64,000 bases of DNA from Gemmatimonadota bacterium. Its GTDB lineage: Bacteria > Gemmatimonadota > Gemmatimonadetes > Gemmatimonadales > Gemmatimonadaceae. The translations under genes were made by a program, and so were the position numbers. Positions 15,349-23,403 of this stretch are shown here, one piece after another; the stretch's first letter is position 1, and the number at the start of each line of letters is the position of its first letter. Where the stretch lies: the NCBI GenBank assembly GCA_003134685.1, contig PLCA01000005.1:610391-674390 (forward strand), in the 5' to 3' direction. Below the pieces are notes generated by a model. The model was not told where the DNA came from and did not search any database. It saw only the letters and a list, made by a program, of their open reading frames with translations.

Positions 15349-16368
15349 TCAGGGAAGACTTAGAGTTACATCTTCAGGCCTGACACTCTGCTTGAGGCGC
15401 AGAAGCTCCGTCCACCACGCAGTTGTGAGCGCATCCAACCCTTCGCGCGCCGCCGCGCTGATCGCGAAAAGTCCGAACGCTCCCGGCGCCTGGATGGGCG
15501 GCGCGTACTCCTCCCCCAGGAGATCCATCTTCGTGAAGACCACGCAGTGCGGCTTCGCGGCAAGATCGGGCGAATACTCGGCGATCTCGCGCCTCAACTG
15601 GTCGTACTCGGCCTGCCAGTCCATCGCGTCGATCGGGATCAGGAACGCCAGGATCCTCGTCCGCTCGATATGCCGGAGGAACTGGAGGCCCAGTCCCTTA
15701 CCCTCGTGCGCTCCTTCGATGATGCCCGGAATGTCCGCGACCACGAAGGTCCGATGGTCGGACAGTTGAACCACACCGAGGTTGGGCTGGAGCGTCGTAA
15801 AGGGATAGTCGGCGATCTTGGGGCGAGCGGCGGAGATCACCGAAAGGAGCGTGGACTTGCCCGCGTTCGGCTGCCCGACGAGTCCCACGTCGGCTATCAG
15901 CTTGAGCTCCATCTCGATGGTGTGGACCACGCCCTCCTCGCCCGGCTGCCACTCCCGCGGTGACTGGTGGGTCGGCGTCGCGAAGAACGAGTTCCCCTTC
16001 CCGCCCCGCCCACCCGGAGCGATCACCACCTCCTGGCCATCTTCCAGTATCTCGGCGAGGATCTCCTTGGTTTCGTTGTCGCGCAGAATCGTTCCGGGCG
16101 GCACCGGCATGATGATGTCGGCGCCCCCGCGGCCGCTCTTGTTCGACCCCATCCCGTGCTCGCCGCGCTCGGCGATCCACTTGTCGCGGTAGGTATAGTC
16201 GAGCAGCGTCGCAAGGTTGGAGTCGCCGCGGACGATGACGCTCCCCCCGCGCCCACCCTCGCCGCCATCGGGCCCGCCCATTGGGGTGCGCCACTCTCGG
16301 CGGAACGATGTGCAGCCGGAGCCACCGGTGCCGCCTTCGACTCGGATTACTACGCGATCAATGAACAC
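15349..16368 (-). CDS. obgE: GTPase Obg/CgtA
   Basis: 339 residues. The Gly-rich Obg fold is at 1-158. The G domain follows with GQPNAGKSTLL (G1), FTTLQPNLGVV (G2), DIPGIIEGAHEGKGLG (G3) and TKMD (G4). The C-terminal OCT domain of some family members is absent, which is normal. It acts in late 50S assembly and stress control. The start is GTG at 16368. A TATAAG hexamer (16380-16375) ends 6 nt upstream, so it may also have its own leaderless promoter. Confidence 0.95.
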   Translation of the reverse strand: MFIDRVVIRVEGGTGGSGCTSFRREWRTPMGGPDGGEGGRGGSVIVRGDSNLATLLDYTYRDKWIAERGEHGMGSNKSGRGGADIIMPVPPGTILRDNETKEILAEILEDGQEVVIAPGGRGGKGNSFFATPTHQSPREWQPGEEGVVHTIEMELKLIADVGLVGQPNAGKSTLLSVISAARPKIADYPFTTLQPNLGVVQLSDHRTFVVADIPGIIEGAHEGKGLGLQFLRHIERTRILAFLIPIDAMDWQAEYDQLRREIAEYSPDLAAKPHCVVFTKMDLLGEEYAPPIQAPGAFGLFAISAAAREGLDALTTAWWTELLRLKQSVRPEDVTLSLP

Positions 16369-16628
16369 TAGGGCCTTATAGGAGAGATTGGGGCGCTGCG
16401 AATTTGTTCGAGAATACCGAAGCAGGGGGCTGAAAGCTTCGCAGCTGCTACGCTGGGAGCTATTCGATGTGGCGAACGGGGAGCCGGGGCGACATGCACC
16501 CTCTCGACTACCGAGAAAGCCGGATCACCGCGGAGCGCGAGTATGAAAGCTCCGAGCAAAATAGCTGCAAAGCCTTCAGCTCCCTGCTTTGGTTCTGTGG
16601 ATGCCAGCCCACGCGCCCCAAACATCAT
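16368..16628 (-). CDS. Hypothetical 86-residue protein between the CMD-family gene and obgE (doubtful)
   Basis: The frame starts ATG at 16628, overlapping the upstream gene's stop (ATGA), and ends TAG at 16370-16368, overlapping the obgE GTG. The product has one hydrophobic stretch (GFAAILLGAFILAL, about residues 19-32) and is otherwise basic. No family is recognised. The DNA here is largely an imperfect inverted repeat (16411-16600), so the frame may be accidental. The double overlap resembles the mini-ORFs of the rpsU operon. Confidence 0.3.
   Translation of the reverse strand: MMFGARGLASTEPKQGAEGFAAILLGAFILALRGDPAFSVVERVHVAPAPRSPHRIAPSVAAAKLSAPCFGILEQIRSAPISPIRP
16411..16600. repeat. Imperfect inverted repeat upstream of obgE
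   Basis: The left arm (about 16411-16475) and right arm (about 16535-16600) pair with roughly three-quarters identity. The best block is AAGCAGGGGGCTGAAAGC against AAGCAGGGAGCTGAAGGC in inverse orientation. A spacer of about 60 bp separates the arms. It could be a decayed palindromic element or part of an RNA structure. Confidence 0.5.
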
Positions 16629-17269
16629 TCTACCGAAACCTTGTGGAGCAACTGTCGGTACCTCACCAAATCATCCCGCGAAATCAAATCGCTGAGCGCA
16701 TCCAGAACCGCTCCAACCTCGCCCGCAGAAGAGCCGGCATTGAGCGCCCCCCGGAGATGCGAATGAAGCTGCCGCTGCTGCCCCGAAACCGCGCAGGCCG
16801 CAACCACGCACAGCTCGCGGGTGCGAAGGTCCACCCCTGGCCGCGACAGCACCTTGCCGTAGCCGTCGACGATCATCCACTCGTCGAGCGCGGGGTGAAG
16901 CTCTCGAATGTTCCGCCGCAGCTTTTCGTAGTGGTCCCCGTATACGATCGCGCACGTCTCCTCGCCCCGTGCCCTCCAGAAACCGAGATCACCCACTGAC
17001 GCCTCAGCGTCTTCAGGCGGCGCGGGCCGGCCGAATATGGCCCGCCAGGTCCGGGCCGCGTTGAGTGCGCGCGGGAATCCCGCGAACAGATACGACTGGA
17101 GAATTATCTCCTCGACGGCGACAGGATCGACTTCGTCTATGGCATCGGACATGACGGCTCGCACTTGGCCCTCCGGCGAACCGGCGATCGCGCCCGCGAT
17201 CCTTACCAGCTTTCTGAGACCGGCCTCGAGCGGAGCAACGTTAGTCCGGGCTTCCGCTCCGGATGTCAT
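16625..17269 (-). CDS. Carboxymuconolactone decarboxylase / AhpD-like family protein
   Basis: 214 residues. The C-terminal half contains ELCVVAACAVSGQQRQLHSH followed by RGALNAGSSAGEVGAVLDA, the helical core of the CMD family. The CxxC pair of true AhpD peroxidase partners is missing, so a redox role is not supported. The N-terminal half looks like a degenerate second repeat. It lies 24 nt downstream of the asparaginase gene in the same operon. Substrate unknown. Confidence 0.8.
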   Translation of the reverse strand: MTSGAEARTNVAPLEAGLRKLVRIAGAIAGSPEGQVRAVMSDAIDEVDPVAVEEIILQSYLFAGFPRALNAARTWRAIFGRPAPPEDAEASVGDLGFWRARGEETCAIVYGDHYEKLRRNIRELHPALDEWMIVDGYGKVLSRPGVDLRTRELCVVAACAVSGQQRQLHSHLRGALNAGSSAGEVGAVLDALSDLISRDDLVRYRQLLHKVSVE

Positions 17270-17293
17270 CAGGCGTCGGCACCCATCATCGCT

Positions 17294-18295
17294 TCACGCG
17301 ACATCAGCCCGCATCGTAACCTGTCCTACGGACTCTCCTCGCGTGTTCTTGACGGGCTTGTGCGTCAGCTCCGCCAGCCTGGCCGGCAGCGGATCCGGCA
17401 GCGCGCCGAGCTCCTGCAACAGACGAAGCAGCGCAGGCACCTGCGCGCGTTGTGCTCCGTCTTCCACCTTGATCGCGATCCCGATCCCCCGCTCCGGCAG
17501 CAGCGCGCAGTGAACGCCTTCCGCGCCAACCTTCGACACCACTCGGCCGTTCGTCTCCGCGATCAGAGCGGAGTCGAAGCGATCGGTGCCGCCGACGAGG
17601 AATGGATTGTTGCTCATCGCGGTCACCACCCGCTGCGGGTATTCTTCACCCCGCGCGGCGGCGACGGCAAAACGCGAGTACGCCCGCGCCATCCGCTCGA
17701 GCGTCATTCCGAAGACGACGACGCCGCAGCCATCCACCGCCTGGGTGATCTTCCCGCAGGGAACCCCGGTCCAGAGCGAGATCTCGTGCAAAATCGCGCG
17801 CTGCACGTTGTGCTCCCGCCCCTCGTAGCCGCGGGTCGCCCAACCTTTGCGACGCGCCATCGCCAGCATCGCCGAGTGCTTGCCGGAGCAGTTGTTGTGA
17901 AGTCGCGTGGGGCGATCGCCCGACTCGCGGACTATTTTGGCGCCGCGCTGCGAGGACGGATCGTGGGGGCCGCAGGCGAGATCTCCCTCCTCGAGCCCGA
18001 TGTCGCGGAGCATTTTCTCGACGATGGCGACGTGCTCCGGCTCCCCACCGTGGGACGCGCACGATATCGCGAGCTGCTCCTCACCCCATCCGAGCGCATC
18101 GAATCCGCCGGAGCCGAGGAATGGAAGGACCTGGAACGGTTTGGCGCAGGAGCGCCAGTAGGTGAACGAGTTCGCATCGCGGGCGGTGCCGAGCAGCTCG
18201 TCGCCATCCCCAACCACGGCGGCGTGTACTCGATGCTCCGACTCGGTTCCTTCCCCGCGGGTGACTGCAACATCGATTTCGTACGTCTTGATCAC
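17294..18295 (-). CDS. L-asparaginase II (Rhizobium ReAIV type)
   Basis: 333 residues of the Asparaginase_II family, distinct from the E. coli type. Residues known to matter in the Rhizobium etli enzyme are present at matching positions: the Ser/Lys dyad S49/K52 (SCAKPFQ) and the metal/active-site set C136 and K139 (NNCSGKH) and C190 (DGCG). It should hydrolyse asparagine to aspartate and ammonia in the cytoplasm; no signal peptide is seen. The GTG start is 24 nt after mlaD. Confidence 0.88.
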   Translation of the reverse strand: MIKTYEIDVAVTRGEGTESEHRVHAAVVGDGDELLGTARDANSFTYWRSCAKPFQVLPFLGSGGFDALGWGEEQLAISCASHGGEPEHVAIVEKMLRDIGLEEGDLACGPHDPSSQRGAKIVRESGDRPTRLHNNCSGKHSAMLAMARRKGWATRGYEGREHNVQRAILHEISLWTGVPCGKITQAVDGCGVVVFGMTLERMARAYSRFAVAAARGEEYPQRVVTAMSNNPFLVGGTDRFDSALIAETNGRVVSKVGAEGVHCALLPERGIGIAIKVEDGAQRAQVPALLRLLQELGALPDPLPARLAELTHKPVKNTRGESVGQVTMRADVA

Positions 18296-18319
18296 ATTCC
18301 AAGGTAATCTGTCGGCGAC

Positions 18320-19303
18320 TTAGAATACCTTAATCTGAATCAGCCCCGGTGTGTAGCGCCTCGGATCGCGACGGACTTCGACGAGAACGTTATTCAGCTC
18401 GGTGACGGTCTTCACCAGCTGGTCGTACAGCTGCTGGTCGGTGAACAGCTTCTGCATGGTGCCCTTCCCGCTAGCCAGTGTGTTCATGAGCGAGTCGGCG
18501 CGCGAGACGACGCTAACGAGGTGAACATAGAGCGTGTCGTCGTGGAGTAGCTTGCCGACGGACCCGCTCCCCGAGTTGATCTGGGAGATGAGCGTGTCGG
18601 TGGACGCGAGCGTGCGATTCAGGCTGTAGTAAAGCGAAGGATCGTCGAGGAGCCGTCCGATTGTTCCCCTCGGATTCTCGAGTCTCGCCATCAGCGAGCT
18701 CGTGCGCGACAGCGTCGAGTTGAGCTGGTCGTACAGCTGCCGGTTCGTGACGAGCTGGCCGAGCGTCCCCTCTCCGCGGTTGATGCTGCTCGTGACTTTG
18801 CTCAGGTCCTGCGTGAGTCGGACGACTTCGCCGATCGCGGCCGATGCCTGTTGCACCACGGCTTCATAGTCGAGTGAGGGGGCGATGGTGAGCGTGTCAC
18901 CCTCGTGAAGCGCGCGATACTTGGGCGTGCCGACGGTGATGTCGAAGACTTTGTCGCCGAGGAGTCCCATCGTCTTGATCCTCGCGCGTGAATCCTTGCG
19001 CACCTGCTCCCGGAGGGCGCTGTTGACTTCGATGACCAGCTCGAGATTGCGCGTCGTATCGGCGTCGACCGGCAGGAACCTGATGTCCTTGATGCTCCCG
19101 GCGAGCTGTCCCGCGACCGTGACAGGGCCACCGATGCGCATCCCGGTGGCGCTCGCGACGTAGGCCACCAGCCGATAGCGCTTTCCGAACAGGTTCCCGG
19201 CGTCGCCCAGTTTGAGGATGCCGACGCCAAGGATGATGAGCGCTACGAGTATCAGCGCTCCCACCTTGAGCTGGTCCCATGTTATGAACGAGGATCGCTT
19301 CAT
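18320..19303 (-). CDS. mlaD: MCE-domain lipid-binding protein (MlaD family)
   Basis: 327 residues. One N-terminal membrane anchor (VGALILVALIILGVGIL, about residues 15-31) precedes a single MCE domain (about 38-120). The rest is a long helical tail with repeated GxGTLGxL/LL-type turns. MlaD proteins form a periplasmic hexamer that shuttles phospholipids between the inner and outer membranes with the MlaE permease and MlaF ATPase, encoded just upstream. The tail is longer than in E. coli MlaD. Confidence 0.9.
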   Translation of the reverse strand: MKRSSFITWDQLKVGALILVALIILGVGILKLGDAGNLFGKRYRLVAYVASATGMRIGGPVTVAGQLAGSIKDIRFLPVDADTTRNLELVIEVNSALREQVRKDSRARIKTMGLLGDKVFDITVGTPKYRALHEGDTLTIAPSLDYEAVVQQASAAIGEVVRLTQDLSKVTSSINRGEGTLGQLVTNRQLYDQLNSTLSRTSSLMARLENPRGTIGRLLDDPSLYYSLNRTLASTDTLISQINSGSGSVGKLLHDDTLYVHLVSVVSRADSLMNTLASGKGTMQKLFTDQQLYDQLVKTVTELNNVLVEVRRDPRRYTPGLIQIKVF

Positions 19304-19329
19304 CGCTTAGAAAATATCACTGAACAGGT

Positions 19330-20250
19330 TCAAAATCCGCCCAGAAATTCGCGGATATAGGAATCATCGCTGCCGGTCATCTCTTCGGGGGTGCCGAAGA
19401 ATCCAATGTGACGGTTGGCGAGCAATGCGATCTTGCTCGCCATGCGAAAAGCCGATCTGATGTCGTGCGAAACGACGATGCTGGTGACGCCAAGCTCGCG
19501 CTGGAGCTTGAGGATAAGGTAAGTAATTGTGGCCGTCGTGAGCGGATCGAGGCCCGACGTCGGCTCGTCGTACAGCATTATCTCCGGATTGTTGGCGAGA
19601 CCGCGCGCGATGCCGACGCGCTTCTTCATTCCGCCGGATAGCTCCGACGGCATCTGATCGTTCACCTTGTCGGGCTCGAGATCCACGAACTGGAGCTTCT
19701 CGCGCACCCGCGCCTCGATCTCGTCCTCGGTGAGAACGGTGTGCTCGCGCAACGGATACGCGACGTTCTCGTAGACGGTCATCGAATCGAACAGGGCCGC
19801 GCCCTGGAAAACCATCCCCATCTTCTGGCGGACCTTGAGAGCATCATCGAACGTGAGGTCGACGATGTCCTCGCCGTCGATGAGCACCCTGCCCTTGTCC
19901 GGGATGAGAAGGCGCAGCAACAGCTTGAGAATCGTCGACTTTCCAGTGCCCGATTCGCCGACGACGACGATCGTCTCGCCCCCCTTTGCGTCGAATGAGA
20001 CGTTCTCGAGAATCGGCTCTTCGAACGCCAGGGAGATGTTGTCGAGCGTGATGACCTGTTCCTGCGGCGATCTAACGCCTTGCTTGGTCTCCTTCTTCGC
20101 GCTGTCCTCGGCCACTTCCTCGAGCTCGTTCCTGATCGCGGCGCGCACCCGCCCGGAATCGTGCGCGCGACGAGGCATGGCGGTCTCGTCCTTCTCGCTC
20201 GGATGGCGCCTTTCGTCCCCCTTGCGGCGGCGATCTTCTTCGTCGGTCAT
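19330..20250 (-). CDS. mlaF: Phospholipid ABC transporter ATPase MlaF
   Basis: 306 residues. The ABC ATPase core starts near residue 66 and shows Walker A GESGTGKST, the Q-loop MVFQGAALFDSMTV, signature LSGGMKKRVGIARGL and Walker B IMLYDEPTSGLDP. The GMKKRV signature is typical of MlaF. An unusual charged N-terminal extension of about 65 residues (MTDEEDRRRKGDERR...) precedes it; its role is unknown. The start overlaps the mlaE stop by 4 nt. Confidence 0.92.
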   Translation of the reverse strand: MTDEEDRRRKGDERRHPSEKDETAMPRRAHDSGRVRAAIRNELEEVAEDSAKKETKQGVRSPQEQVITLDNISLAFEEPILENVSFDAKGGETIVVVGESGTGKSTILKLLLRLLIPDKGRVLIDGEDIVDLTFDDALKVRQKMGMVFQGAALFDSMTVYENVAYPLREHTVLTEDEIEARVREKLQFVDLEPDKVNDQMPSELSGGMKKRVGIARGLANNPEIMLYDEPTSGLDPLTTATITYLILKLQRELGVTSIVVSHDIRSAFRMASKIALLANRHIGFFGTPEEMTGSDDSYIREFLGGF

Positions 20251-21050
20251 GGGAACAGCACGAGGATGATCTGCGTGAGGAAGTAATCGACGACCAGGAT
20301 CAGAATGCTGGCCGTGACGACGGTGCGGGTAGTCGCGTTGCCGACACCTTCGGTTCCGCCCGTGGTGTTCAATCCGTGATAGCAGGCGACGAGCGAGATG
20401 ATGCCACCGAATACGAATGGCTTGGCGAGTCCCTGAATGAAGTCGTTCGGGATGTAGTGGAGCGTGAAGCCGCCCGAGAGTATCTGCTCGAACACCGTGC
20501 GCCAGTACAGCGACGCGGGCTTGCCGAGGTAGAACATCGCGATGATGCTGCCGCCGAGGATGCCGACGAAATCGTTGATGACGGTGAGCACCGGAAGCAT
20601 GATGAGGCTGGCAAGAACGCGTGGTGTGACGAGCTTCTTGATGGGGTCCGTGCCCAGCGTGTTGAGGGCGTCGATCTGCTCGGTCACGCGCATCGACCCG
20701 AGCTGCGCCGCGATTCCCGACCCGACGCGTCCGGCCACCATCAGCCCCGCCAGCACCGGCCCCAGCTCGCGAATCATCGAGCCGGCGATCAGTCGTCCGA
20801 TGTAGTCGCTCGCGCCGAACGTCTGCAGCTGCACCGCCGACTGGAGCGCGAGCACCATTCCGGTGAAGAAGCCGGTGAGGAGGACGATGCCGATGGATCC
20901 GACGCCAATCGCGTCCATCTGCTGGAAGAGGTCCCCGGTGTAGAACGGCTTGACGAAGATGAAGCCAAGCGCCTTCCCTGCCAGGACGAAGAACTCCTGC
21001 AGTGATTGCACCCCGCGCTTCGCCGCGTCGTTGAATCTTTCGAGGATCAA
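20247..21050 (-). CDS. mlaE: Phospholipid ABC transporter permease MlaE
   Basis: 267 residues from a TTG at 21050. Family features are the five to six hydrophobic helices, FFTGMVLALQSAVQL, IRELGPVLAGLMVAGRVGSGIAAQLGSM and EQIDALNTLGTDP. The frame remains open to a TTG at 21170, but the extra 40 residues are low-complexity and would start inside a palindromic repeat element, so the shorter start is preferred. No convincing ribosome site is seen for either. It is the first gene of the mlaEFD order. Confidence 0.87.
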   Translation of the reverse strand: MILERFNDAAKRGVQSLQEFFVLAGKALGFIFVKPFYTGDLFQQMDAIGVGSIGIVLLTGFFTGMVLALQSAVQLQTFGASDYIGRLIAGSMIRELGPVLAGLMVAGRVGSGIAAQLGSMRVTEQIDALNTLGTDPIKKLVTPRVLASLIMLPVLTVINDFVGILGGSIIAMFYLGKPASLYWRTVFEQILSGGFTLHYIPNDFIQGLAKPFVFGGIISLVACYHGLNTTGGTEGVGNATTRTVVTASILILVVDYFLTQIILVLFP

Positions 21051-21161
21051 ATGATGGGCGTCATGGTTGGAGCGGAGCGTACCGCTCAACGGGCTGGTAG
21101 GGCAAGGGGGAGGCCGTTCCCCACCGACTCGGCACCGGGTTAATTTGGGGCTGGTACCGTA

Positions 21162-21371
21162 GTACAACAAACTGCAAAAGAACGGGCGGGAGGCGCGAGT
21201 AGCGTAGTTGCCAGTTATCTAGTTCACTACGCCCGGACTTGCCTCAGTGGCATTCGAGGCACAGGCATTTGCTTGTGCCCTCATCCAGCGATAGAAAAGT
21301 CCGGGCGTAGTGAACTTTCGAACTGGCGTCTATGCCTCTGACGCCTCCCGCCCGTTCAGTTGCAGTTGTAC
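21162..21371. mobile_element. Palindromic (MITE-like) derivative of the four-helix-bundle element
   Basis: 210 bp bounded by GTAC on both sides. The two arms (about 21162-21242 and 21296-21371) are inverted repeats that include CTGAACGGGCGGGAGGCG and ACTACGCCCGGACTT. Arm sequences and the internal GGACTTGCCTCAGTGGC correspond to the end of the element at 34736-35338, but the gene is lost. It sits between the divergent mlaE and rfaE1-type genes. Confidence 0.7.
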
Positions 21372-21391
21372 ATAACCTCCAGAGCCATCCA

Positions 21392-22405
21392 TTGATTGAA
21401 ACCATCTCCCGCGACAGACTGATCGAGCTCCTCGAAGCAGGAGCAAACCAGCGCATCGCCATCATCGGCGACGCGATGCTGGACGTCTACCTTCGGGGCG
21501 ATGTGGAGCGGATATCGCCCGAGGCCCCCGTCCCCGTCGTCCGCGTTCGCGAAAAGGAGCTGGCCCTGGGTGGCGCGGCCAACGTCGCCCAGAACGTCTT
21601 CGCCATTGGGGCGCAATGCGATCTCGTCTGCGCCGTCGGCGAGGACGCCGAGGGCCAGGTGATCAAGGCGATGCTGCGCGAGATCGATTCCGACGGACGA
21701 TCGGTCGTGACGGTCGGGAGGCGGACGACGACCAAGACGCGGGTTCTCGCGCGGTCGCAGCAGGTTGTTCGCTTCGACGAAGAGGAAGACACCGACATCA
21801 CGGGCTACGAAGTCGCAAGCCTCCTTGACGCGGCGGTGAGGGCGATCGACAACGCCGATGCGCTCGTGCTCGAGGACTACAACAAGGGCGTGCTCACCCC
21901 GGCACTCATCGCGCCCGTGATGCAGCAGGCGACGGCGCGCAAGATCCCGGTCGTCGTCGATCCCAAGTACAGGAACTTCTTCGCCTACAAGGGCGCAACG
22001 ATCTTCAAGCCCAACAGGCGAGAGCTCGAGAGCGCCCTCGGAGCGGCTGTGGACATCGATCACCCGGAGGCGCTGCCGGAGTCAATCAAGCGACTGGGAG
22101 TAGAGCACCTGCTTCTCACCCTCGGAGAAGCGGGGATGGCGCTGATCGCGTCGGACGGCGAGGTGGGACGAGTACCGACGACCGCGCGCGAGGTTTACGA
22201 TGTAGTAGGCGCGGGCGACACGGTGACCGCTTATCTCGCGACGATGCTGGCCGCTGGCGCGACCCCGGCCGAGGCGGCGGTGATCGCCAACTTCGCCGCG
22301 GGCGTGGAGGTTGCTAAGCTTGGCGCCGCTACCGTGAGCATCGACGAAGTCGTTGAAGCTTATGATCTGTTCGAAGCCGGCACCGCCGACGCGCCAGCGG
22401 CGTAG
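21392..22405 (+). CDS. rfaE1: D-glycero-beta-D-manno-heptose-7-phosphate kinase (RfaE1/HldE kinase domain)
   Basis: 337 residues from a TTG at 21392 (LIETISRDRLIELLEAG). The open frame extends to 21332 but enters the palindromic element. Ribokinase-fold motifs are IIGDAMLDVYLRGDVERISPEAPVPVV, GGAANVAQNV and the catalytic VVGAGDTVTAYLA near the C-terminus. The enzyme phosphorylates heptose-7-phosphate at O1 for ADP-heptose and LPS-core synthesis. The adenylyltransferase half of HldE is absent and no separate rfaE2 is in the window. Confidence 0.88.
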   Translation: MIETISRDRLIELLEAGANQRIAIIGDAMLDVYLRGDVERISPEAPVPVVRVREKELALGGAANVAQNVFAIGAQCDLVCAVGEDAEGQVIKAMLREIDSDGRSVVTVGRRTTTKTRVLARSQQVVRFDEEEDTDITGYEVASLLDAAVRAIDNADALVLEDYNKGVLTPALIAPVMQQATARKIPVVVDPKYRNFFAYKGATIFKPNRRELESALGAAVDIDHPEALPESIKRLGVEHLLLTLGEAGMALIASDGEVGRVPTTAREVYDVVGAGDTVTAYLATMLAAGATPAEAAVIANFAAGVEVAKLGAATVSIDEVVEAYDLFEAGTADAPAA

Positions 22406-22431
22406 CACCCAATTCCGATACAGGAGAAGGA

Positions 22432-23403
22432 TTGCGGCACATAGGAAAAAGCATTTTCGCGCTCGCGCTGTGTGCGGGCGCCGCGGCCAACGCGGCGGTC
22501 GCGCAGGATTCCACCAGTGCGGAGCTGCCCGCGGAGCTCCTGGCGACGATCGGAATCGAGGGCTGGCAGGTCAATTCGAATGCCCTGCCCAATAGTTCCT
22601 GCTCGCTCACCCCGGGCCAGGTCACGGCGGTGCGCGCTGGCGTCGGAACCGCCTTCGTCGGAGGCAACGCCTACCTCTACCACTACTTCAAGAACGCGTG
22701 GTGGTCGGGCACTCGCGCTAAGCACTTTTTCTTTCGCGGCGACTGGGATCAGGAATTCCGCGACCAGGACAAGTTCGGCCACTTGCTCGGAGGGTTTCAA
22801 CTCGCACGCATCGGACACGCGGCCCTGCGGGAGGCATGTGTGGGTGAGAAGAAGGCGATCTGGTGGAGTGCCGCGTACGCCGCGGCATTTCAGCTCCAGA
22901 TCGAGATCTTCGACGGGCAATTCGTGAAATATGGATTCTCGTATGCCGACATGATCGCGAACACCACCGGCCAGGCGTTCGCGGTGCTGCAGGAGTTCCA
23001 CCCGCGGCTCCGAGTCATCAAGCCGACCTTTTCATATCACGAGACGCGGGCAATGAAGAGCGGATTAAACCCGGAGTTGCGCCCCTCGCTCGACTATTCC
23101 GGTCAGACCTACTGGTTCTCTACAGACGTGCACGAGGTGCTGCCAGATGCCGCCAAGCCCTTCTGGCCCTCATTCATCAGGTTCTCAGCAGGACACTCAG
23201 TGACGGACTGGGTCAATCCGGAAACGGGGTTGACGCAGCGAGGGAAGCGGAAGATCATGCTGTCGCTTGATTGGGATCCCGAAAAGCTTCCAGGTGACGC
23301 GCCGCTCTGGAAAACGATCAAGCATACGCTCAGCTACTACCACTTCCCGGCGCCCGCGCTGGAGCTTACGCCAAAGCTGCACCTCTCGCCGTGGTACCGG
23401 TGA
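22432..23403 (+). CDS. DUF2279 (YfiM-like) predicted periplasmic/outer-membrane protein
   Basis: 323 residues from a TTG at 22432 with an AGGAGAAGGA ribosome site close upstream. Residues 1-24 are a signal peptide (SIFALALCAGAAANAAVAQ). The conserved DUF2279 blocks DKFGHLLGGFQLARIG and KYGFSYADMIANTTGQ are present. Function is unknown. Its stop overlaps the start of the Wzi-like gene (GTGA), suggesting joint action at the outer membrane. Confidence 0.8.
   Translation: MRHIGKSIFALALCAGAAANAAVAQDSTSAELPAELLATIGIEGWQVNSNALPNSSCSLTPGQVTAVRAGVGTAFVGGNAYLYHYFKNAWWSGTRAKHFFFRGDWDQEFRDQDKFGHLLGGFQLARIGHAALREACVGEKKAIWWSAAYAAAFQLQIEIFDGQFVKYGFSYADMIANTTGQAFAVLQEFHPRLRVIKPTFSYHETRAMKSGLNPELRPSLDYSGQTYWFSTDVHEVLPDAAKPFWPSFIRFSAGHSVTDWVNPETGLTQRGKRKIMLSLDWDPEKLPGDAPLWKTIKHTLSYYHFPAPALELTPKLHLSPWYR

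Noticed and set aside
21244..21465. 73-codon minus-strand ORF over the palindromic element
   Set aside because: It spans the element and the opposing kinase gene; its middle merely echoes the S23-element end (RxPxRQVRA-like).
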